Translations under genes and position numbers: made by a program
Source of the DNA: DASVBJ01 sp036375895
GTDB taxonomy: Bacteria; Actinomycetota; Actinomycetes; JACCUZ01
Reading direction: 5' to 3'
DNA: 10,633 nucleotides
Assembly: GCA_036375895.1 (NCBI GenBank)
Contig: DASVBJ010000201.1
Coordinates: forward strand, 1-10,633
In this document: piece after piece, positions 5,944 through 10,633 of the stretch
Position numbering within the stretch: position 1 is the stretch's first letter
How the letters are laid out: every line of letters begins with the position of its first letter
The notes under the pieces: model-generated
Told to the model about the DNA's origin: nothing
What the model saw: only the letters and a program-made list of their open reading frames with translations
Database searches by the model: none

Positions 5944-7608
5944 ATGACGGCGGAACGCACGCACGGTGTTGTCAAGGGCACAGACGTTGTCAACGGCACG
6001 GACGCGGTCGGCACGGCCAGGGTGAACGGCACCGGGCCGGGCGGCCGGCCCGCGACCGGCGGCCGGTCGGCCGACCCGGCGATGCTGGCCGCGCTGACCG
6101 CCGCCGTGCGCGCGGGCACCGGCGCGGAGCGGGTCCCGACGACCTCGCCGTCCACCGGCCTGCCGCTGGCCGAGGTGCCGCTCTCCACCGTCGACGACGT
6201 GGCCGACGCGTTCGCCGCGGCCCGCCAGGCCCAGCGGTCCTGGGCCACCCGGCCGGTCGCGGAGCGAGCCCGGGTGTTCCTGCGCTTCCACGACCTGGTG
6301 CTCGACCGTCAGGCCGAGGTGCTCGACCTGATCCAGCTGGAGACCGGCAAGGCACGCAAGCACGCGTTCGAGGAGGTCGCCGACGTCGCGATCGTCGCGC
6401 GCCACTACGCGCGCACCGCCGGACGGCTGCTCGCGCCGCAGCGGCGCCCCGGCGTGTTCCCGCTGGCCACCCGGGCCGACGAGCTCGCCCACCCCAAGGG
6501 CGTGGTCGGCATCGTGGCGCCCTGGAACTACCCGCTCACCCTGGCCGTGAGCGACGCCGTGCCCGCCTTCCTGGCCGGCAACGGCGTGGTGCTCAAGCCC
6601 GACACCCAGACCCCTCTGACCGCGCTGTGGGCGCGCCGGCTGCTGGTCGAGGCCGGCCTGCCCGAGGACCTCTGGCAGCTGGTGGTCGGGCCCGGGCCGG
6701 TGCTCGGGCCGGCCATCGTGGCGCACGCCGACTACGTCTCGTTCACCGGCTCGACCCGGGTCGGGCGCGACATCGCCCAGCAGGCCGCGGCCCGCCTCAT
6801 CGGGTGCTCCCTCGAGCTCGGCGGCAAGAACGCCTTCATCGTGTTCGCCGACGCGCCGCTCGACCGCGCGGCGGAGGCCGCCGTCAGGGCCTGCTTCTCC
6901 TCGGCCGGCCAGCTGTGCATCTCGATGGAGCGCCTGCTCGTCGAGGAGAGCGTCCACGACGCCTTCATGGACCGCTTCCTGGCCCGCGTCCGGGCCATGC
7001 GGCTGGGCGGCGAGCTCGACTTCTCGGCCGACATGGGGTCGCTGGTCTCGCAGAAGCAGCTCGACGTGGTGAGCCGCCATGTCGAGGACGCCCGCAGCAA
7101 GGGCGCCACGGTGCTGGCCGGCGGCCGGGCCCGGCCCGACATCGGCCCCCTGTTCTACGAGCCCACGGTGCTCGCCGACGTCACCCACGACATGGAGTGC
7201 TCCATGGAGGAGACGTTCGGGCCGGTCGTCTCGGTGTCGACGTTCCATGACGAGGACGAGGCCGTCGCCAAGGCCAACGACTCGGCGTACGGGCTCAACT
7301 CGGCGATCTGGACCGGTGACCTCGCGCGCGGACGGCGGGTGGGTGCCCGGATCCACGCCGGCACCGTCAACGTCAACGAGGCCTACGGCGCGGCCTGGGG
7401 CAGCGTCGCGGCGCCGATGGGCGGCATGAAGGACAGCGGCCTCGGCCGGCGGCACGGCGCCGAGGGGCTGCTGAAGTACACCGAGTCGCAGACCATCGCC
7501 ACGCAGCGATTCCTCGGCTTCGGCGCCCCGGGCTGGGTGTCCGACGAGCGGTGGACCCGGATGATGACGCTCGGGTTGCGCGCGATGAAGGTCCTGGGAC
7601 GACGATGA
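5944..7608 (+). CDS. gabD2: Succinate-semialdehyde dehydrogenase (GabD2 type, aldehyde dehydrogenase family)
   Basis: This 554-aa aldehyde dehydrogenase probably oxidises succinate semialdehyde to succinate with NAD(P)+, feeding GABA-type catabolites into the TCA cycle. Family marks are PWNYP (193-197), LKPD (217-220), FTGS (267-270), the general base Glu291 in LELGGKN, the catalytic Cys325 in GQLCIS and EETFGPVVS (422-430). YEPTVL and the C-terminal SGLGRRHGAEGLLKYTESQT (498-517) resemble M. tuberculosis GabD2 closely as I remember it. The N-terminus is about 40 residues longer than that protein and is repeat-derived, low-complexity and probably disordered. The ATG at 5944 is preferred because the -10 box lies exactly one leaderless spacing upstream. 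The stop overlaps the next ATG, so the GMC enzyme may act on a related substrate, for example by forming an aldehyde. True substrate preference cannot be read from the sequence. Confidence 0.9.
   Translation: MTAERTHGVVKGTDVVNGTDAVGTARVNGTGPGGRPATGGRSADPAMLAALTAAVRAGTGAERVPTTSPSTGLPLAEVPLSTVDDVADAFAAARQAQRSWATRPVAERARVFLRFHDLVLDRQAEVLDLIQLETGKARKHAFEEVADVAIVARHYARTAGRLLAPQRRPGVFPLATRADELAHPKGVVGIVAPWNYPLTLAVSDAVPAFLAGNGVVLKPDTQTPLTALWARRLLVEAGLPEDLWQLVVGPGPVLGPAIVAHADYVSFTGSTRVGRDIAQQAAARLIGCSLELGGKNAFIVFADAPLDRAAEAAVRACFSSAGQLCISMERLLVEESVHDAFMDRFLARVRAMRLGGELDFSADMGSLVSQKQLDVVSRHVEDARSKGATVLAGGRARPDIGPLFYEPTVLADVTHDMECSMEETFGPVVSVSTFHDEDEAVAKANDSAYGLNSAIWTGDLARGRRVGARIHAGTVNVNEAYGAAWGSVAAPMGGMKDSGLGRRHGAEGLLKYTESQTIATQRFLGFGAPGWVSDERWTRMMTLGLRAMKVLGRR
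5968..6003 (+). repeat. 18-bp tandem repeat coding the gabD2 N-terminal extension
   Basis: Units at 5968-5985 and 5986-6003 match at 16 of 18 bases and encode VVKGTD and VVNGTD. Degenerate copies follow, encoding AVGT and ARVNGT. The in-frame 18-bp period suggests local duplication by slippage at the 5' end of the gene. Confidence 0.75.
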
Positions 7609-9275
7609 CCGACTCCCACGACTACGACGTCGTGGTCGTCGGCTCCGGCTTCGGCGGCTCGGTGACGGCGCTGCGGCTGTCCGAGAAGGGATACCGGGTC
7701 GGCGTGCTGGAGGCCGGTCGACGGTTCGCCGACGACGAGTTCGCGAAGACCTCGTGGAACGTCCGGCGCTTCCTCTGGGCACCCAGGCTCGGCTGCTACG
7801 GCATCCAGCGCATCCACGTGCTGAAGGACGTCGTGGTGCTCGCCGGCGCGGGCGTCGGGGGCGGCTCGCTGGTCTACGCGAACACGCTCTACGAGCCTCC
7901 GCAGGCCTTCTACGACGACGACCACTGGCGCGACATCACCGACTGGCGGGCCGAGCTCGCGCCGCACTACGCCACCGCCCGCCGCATGCTGGGGGTGGTG
8001 CAGAACCCCACCATCACCCCGAGCGACGAGGCGATGCGGGCGGTCGCCGAGGAGATGGGCGTCGGTCACACCTTCCGCCCCACGCCGGTCGGGGTCTTCT
8101 TCGGGGCGAAGCCGGGCGAGACCGTCGACGACCCCTACTTCGGCGGCGCGGGCCCACGGCGTACCGGCTGCATCGAGTGCGGCTCGTGCATGACCGGGTG
8201 CCGCGTCGGCGCCAAGAACACGCTGCCCAAGAACTACCTGTGGCTGGCCGAGCACGCGGGCGCGCAGGTGCACCCGCTCACCACGGTCCGCGCGGTGCGG
8301 CCGCTGCCCGACGGTGGCTACGCCGTCGAAACGGTGCGCACCGGATCGTGGTTGCCCCGTCGCAGCGGTCGCACGTTCACGGCCGATCAGGTCGTGTTCG
8401 CGGCGGGTGCCTACGGCACCCAGCGGCTGCTCCACCGGATGCGCGACGACGGCGTGCTGCCCCGGCTCTCGCCCGCGCTCGGCCGGCTCACCCGCACCAA
8501 CTCCGAGGCGTTGCTCGGCGCGGAGTCCCGCCGCCGTGACGTCGACTTCTCGCGCGGCGTGGCCATCACCTCGTCGTTCTACCCGAAGCCCGACACGCAC
8601 ATCGAGCCCGTGCGCTACGGCCACGGCTCCAACCTCATGGGCCTGCTGTCGACGGTCCTGACCGACGGTGGCGGGAGAGTGCCGAGGTGGCTCAAGTGGC
8701 TGGGCCAGGGGTTGCGCCACCCGCTGGTGTTCTTCCACTCGTTGCACGTGCACCGCTGGTCGGAGCGCAGCATCATCGCGCTCGTCATGCAGTCGGTCGA
8801 CAACTCGCTCGTCGTGTCGGGGCGCCGGCGGCTCGGTCGCTGGGGCCTCACGACGAGACAGGGGCACGGCGCGCCCAACCCGACCTGGATCCCCGAAGGC
8901 AACGACGCGGTGCGTCGGCTCGCCAAGCACATCGACGGCCATCCCGGCGGCAGCCTCGGTGACCTGATCAACGCGCCGATGACGGCTCACTTCATCGGTG
9001 GCTGCACGATCGGCGCCAGTCCGCAGGACGGCGTCATCGACCCGTGGCACCGGGTCTACGGGCACGACGGCCTGCACGTCGTCGACGGGTCGGCGGTGTC
9101 GGCGAACCTCGGGGTCAACCCGTCGCTCACCATCACCGCGCAGGCCGAGCGGGCGATGTCGTTCTGGCCGCGACGCGGCGAGCCCGACCCCAGGCCGCCG
9201 CTGGGCACGGCGTACGCCCCCGTGCCACCGGTGCCCGTCGGCGCGCCGTCGCGTGAAGCGGGTCACACCCGGTAG
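7605..9275 (+). CDS. ChoD-like GMC family FAD oxidoreductase with four-Cys motif
   Basis: This 556-aa flavoenzyme has an N-terminal Rossmann FAD site VVVGSGFGGS (10-19) with Glu36 in LEAG, and the GMC block GAGVGGGSLVYANTLYEPP (81-99). Its C-terminal active-site region is HFIGG (His462) and GVNPSLTI (Asn505), the His/Asn pair expected in GMC oxidases and dehydrogenases. It resembles M. tuberculosis ChoD (Rv3409c), annotated as cholesterol oxidase, but the substrate is uncertain and may be another alcohol or sterol. Inserted between the FAD parts is CIECGSCMTGC (189-199), with Cys189, 192, 195 and 199 spaced as in a ferredoxin cluster. No signal peptide is seen. The ATG at 7605 overlaps the gabD2 TGA (ATGA), implying translational coupling; an in-frame start at 7551 lies inside gabD2 and is unlikely. 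The last 30 residues are Pro-rich and variable. Confidence 0.9.
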   Translation: MTDSHDYDVVVVGSGFGGSVTALRLSEKGYRVGVLEAGRRFADDEFAKTSWNVRRFLWAPRLGCYGIQRIHVLKDVVVLAGAGVGGGSLVYANTLYEPPQAFYDDDHWRDITDWRAELAPHYATARRMLGVVQNPTITPSDEAMRAVAEEMGVGHTFRPTPVGVFFGAKPGETVDDPYFGGAGPRRTGCIECGSCMTGCRVGAKNTLPKNYLWLAEHAGAQVHPLTTVRAVRPLPDGGYAVETVRTGSWLPRRSGRTFTADQVVFAAGAYGTQRLLHRMRDDGVLPRLSPALGRLTRTNSEALLGAESRRRDVDFSRGVAITSSFYPKPDTHIEPVRYGHGSNLMGLLSTVLTDGGGRVPRWLKWLGQGLRHPLVFFHSLHVHRWSERSIIALVMQSVDNSLVVSGRRRLGRWGLTTRQGHGAPNPTWIPEGNDAVRRLAKHIDGHPGGSLGDLINAPMTAHFIGGCTIGASPQDGVIDPWHRVYGHDGLHVVDGSAVSANLGVNPSLTITAQAERAMSFWPRRGEPDPRPPLGTAYAPVPPVPVGAPSREAGHTR

Positions 9276-9278
9276 CCT

Positions 9279-9312
9279 CCCTCCAGTCACGGCGAGGGGT
9301 GCGCCGGGAGGG
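9279..9312 (+). terminator. GC-rich hairpin after the GMC oxidoreductase gene
   Basis: CCCTCC (9279-9284) pairs with GGAGGG (9307-9312), and CGGCG (9290-9294) with CGCCG (9302-9306), closing a 7-nt loop; AGTCA bulges on the 5' side. The 11 pairs are nearly all G-C and begin 4 bases past the stop codon. It is the best hairpin for ending the gabD2-GMC transcript before the sigma factor gene. Confidence 0.5.
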
Positions 9313-9354
9313 GTGGCAGCGACCGGTTGTGGTGCCCCGACAGGCTGGTGACGC

Positions 9355-9945
9355 GTGACAGACCCCGAGCTCGACCATCACCTCGAACACGCCCTGGCCG
9401 GCGACGAGACAGCCTTCACCCGCGTGTTCCGTGCCGTGCAGCCTCCCCTGCTGCGTTACCTGTCGGTGATCGTGGGGTCCTCCTACGCGGAGGAGATCGC
9501 CGCCGAGGCCTGGGTCCGGGTGGCGAGGGACTTGCAGCGGTTCCGGGGAGACGCCGGCGGCTTCCGGGCCTGGGTCTTCACCATCGCCCGGCACCGCGCG
9601 CTCGACCACCGACGGGCCGAGGCGCGGCGACCTCCGCTCACCGACGACCGGGCGCTGGAGTCGCTGCCTGGGCAGAGCGGGGTGGCGGAGGCGGTGGAGG
9701 AGATCATCTCCACGGAGGCGGCCCTCCGGCTCGTCGCCCAGCTGCCCCACGACCAGGCCGAGGCCGTGCTGCTGCGGGTGGTGGCGGGGCTGGACGTGGC
9801 GCGTGCCGCGCAGGTGCTGGGGAAACGGCCGGGCACGGTCCGGGTGCTGGCGCACCGGGGCCTTCGCCGGCTCGGGGACATGGTCGAGCGCGCGGACGCG
9901 GTTCCCCTGTCGCTGGTGCGGGGTGTAACGGAGGCGGGGACGTGA
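9355..9945 (+). CDS. RNA polymerase sigma factor, sigma-70 family ECF type
   Basis: The 196-aa protein has only the two ECF sigma domains. Region 2 spans about 20-90, including SYAEEIAAEAWVRVARDLQRF (43-63, core AEEIAAEAWVRVA) and FRAWVFTIARHRALDHRR (70-87), which would bind core polymerase and the -10 element. Region 4 spans about 122-175, with LPHDQAEAVLLRVVAGLD and the helix-turn-helix VARAAQVLGKRPGTVRVLAHRGLRRL (recognition helix RPGTVRVLAHRGL). GTG at 9355 is the start that includes all of region 2. It lacks a good Shine-Dalgarno; CAGGCT 8 nt upstream is close to the leaderless pattern of glpD but has C in place of T. Its stop overlaps the GTG of a one-TM protein, the usual layout of an ECF sigma factor with its regulator. 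The target promoters are unknown. Confidence 0.92.
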   Translation: MTDPELDHHLEHALAGDETAFTRVFRAVQPPLLRYLSVIVGSSYAEEIAAEAWVRVARDLQRFRGDAGGFRAWVFTIARHRALDHRRAEARRPPLTDDRALESLPGQSGVAEAVEEIISTEAALRLVAQLPHDQAEAVLLRVVAGLDVARAAQVLGKRPGTVRVLAHRGLRRLGDMVERADAVPLSLVRGVTEAGT

Positions 9946-10616
9946 GCGGTCTTCCAGACGACATGACCACCGACCGATCCGTGCTGATGCGCCTGCTCCA
10001 GGCCGCCGCCGCTCCCGCCGAGGGACCCGTGGCGGGCGAGGAGGCGGCGCTCGCGGCGTTCCGGGCACACAATGCCCGGCCGCGCCACCGCAGCGCGGGA
10101 AGGAGATCCATGATCCGCACGCTCACGACGTCCAAGGTCGCAGCTGTCGCCCTCGCGGGCGGGTTGTCACTCGTGGGAGGCGTCGCCGCCGCGGCCACGG
10201 GCACCCTCCCCGGCGCTGCCCAGGACACCGCTCGCGACATGCTCGGGCACGTCGGGGTGACCGTCCCCGGCACCGACGACCACGCCGGCACCCACGCCGA
10301 CACCCGCGGTGACTCGACCGACCCGGCCGCGGCCGACCCCGCAGCGACGCCGACCCACTCGTCGGGTGCCGGCAAGGGCAGCACCATCTCCGAGCTCGCC
10401 ACGACCACCGACGCCACCGGCGTCGACAAGGGCGCGCTCATCTCCGGCACCGCATCGGGTGGCAAGAGCCACGCCGGCCAGCACGGCTCGAACACGGCGC
10501 CGACCGCCGCTCCGACCGGCGGCGCCGGCGACCGGGCGGGCGAGGACGGCACCACCACGGCCGACCAGGAGAGCGACGGCCGTGCCACAAGCGGCGCCGA
10601 CAACTCCGGCCGCTGA
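9942..10616 (+). CDS. One-TM protein, candidate anti-sigma/partner of the ECF sigma factor
   Basis: This 224-aa protein has no catalytic motif. Residues 1-56 are a short cytoplasmic segment with a helical stretch (SVLMRLLQAAAAP ... GEEAALAAFRAHN) and a basic patch RPRHRSAGRR. Residues 66-86 form a single membrane span; 87-224 is an extracytoplasmic Gly/Ala/Thr/Asp-rich tail. The tail contains two related motifs, KGSTISELA (145-153) and KGALISGTA (163-171), followed by SGGKSHAG. Such proteins recur after ECF sigma genes in actinobacteria as I remember them. The small cytoplasmic part lacks the HXXXCXXC of ZAS-type anti-sigma factors, so the anti-sigma role is inferred from position and topology. 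The GTG at 9942 overlaps the sigma TGA (GTGA) and has GGAGG (9930-9934) 7 nt upstream; ATG 9963-9965 is an alternative. An internal start at 10110 is noted separately. Confidence 0.82.
   Translation: MSGLPDDMTTDRSVLMRLLQAAAAPAEGPVAGEEAALAAFRAHNARPRHRSAGRRSMIRTLTTSKVAAVALAGGLSLVGGVAAAATGTLPGAAQDTARDMLGHVGVTVPGTDDHAGTHADTRGDSTDPAAADPAATPTHSSGAGKGSTISELATTTDATGVDKGALISGTASGGKSHAGQHGSNTAPTAAPTGGAGDRAGEDGTTTADQESDGRATSGADNSGR
10100..10112 (+). promoter_or_regulatory. Internal Shine-Dalgarno and in-frame ATG inside the one-TM protein gene
   Basis: AAGGAG (10100-10105), a consensus Shine-Dalgarno core, lies 4 nt before an in-frame ATG at 10110 (Met57). Initiation there would give a 168-residue form that starts MIRTLTTSK directly before the hydrophobic segment, so that segment would act as an N-terminal signal peptide or anchor, without the cytoplasmic part. 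Whether it is used cannot be decided from sequence. Confidence 0.45.
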
Positions 10617-10633
10617 GCGTGACGCGTCGCGGC

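Noticed and set aside
5920..7782. Long minus-strand frame antisense to gabD2, and a similar one antisense to the GMC gene (7383-9290)
   Set aside because: Both are shadow frames rich in Arg, Gly and His opposite genes with complete catalytic motifs.
9273..9278. TAGCCT as a -10 box for the sigma factor gene
   Set aside because: It overlaps the stop codon of the GMC gene, has no -35 at normal spacing, and lies directly before a strong hairpin that would terminate the transcript.
10609..10633. GCCGC/GCGGC inverted repeat after the last gene as a terminator
   Set aside because: Only a 5-bp stem with a long loop is visible before the window ends; not enough to call.

Overview
The window is very GC-rich, uses GTG as well as ATG starts, and lacks AT-rich intergenic DNA. 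Its gene families (GuaB3, GabD2-type aldehyde dehydrogenase, ChoD-like GMC oxidoreductase, ECF sigma factor followed by a one-TM Ala/Gly/Thr-rich protein) point to a high-GC Actinomycetota chromosome, for example a Nocardioidaceae- or Intrasporangiaceae-like organism. The genus cannot be fixed from the sequence. I see no insertion sequence, tRNA, rRNA, CRISPR array or phage gene; this reads as core chromosome with a few accessory genes.

Layout, left to right. (1) 1-152: a perfect 13-bp inverted repeat abutting four tandem 23-bp repeats, directly upstream of guaB3. (2) 153-1262: guaB3, followed by a long hairpin. (3) 1402-1416: a perfect 15-bp palindrome upstream of a secreted M4 (thermolysin-like) metalloprotease, 1543-3600. 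(4) 3605-4042, minus strand: a small lipoprotein whose globular part resembles the emfourin family of M4 protease inhibitors. It converges on the protease with only four bases between the two stop codons. (5) 4112-5821: glpD, divergent from the lipoprotein gene. (6) 5944-9275: a two-gene operon of a GabD2-type succinate-semialdehyde dehydrogenase and a ChoD-like GMC flavoenzyme, with an ATGA overlap. (7) 9355-10616: an ECF sigma factor and a one-TM protein with a GTGA overlap, probably sigma factor plus regulator.

Three genes without a Shine-Dalgarno (lipoprotein, glpD, gabD2) each have a TANNNT -10 box 7-8 nt before the start codon, the signature of leaderless transcripts. guaB3, the protease and the one-TM protein have clear Shine-Dalgarno sequences.

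The most interesting points are the protease next to a candidate membrane-anchored inhibitor; the four-Cys ferredoxin-like motif inside the GMC flavoenzyme; the one-TM protein with an internal Shine-Dalgarno/start that would yield a second, signal-peptide-only form; and the tandem repeat array before guaB3. Family assignments rest on motif recognition by eye; no database search was possible.
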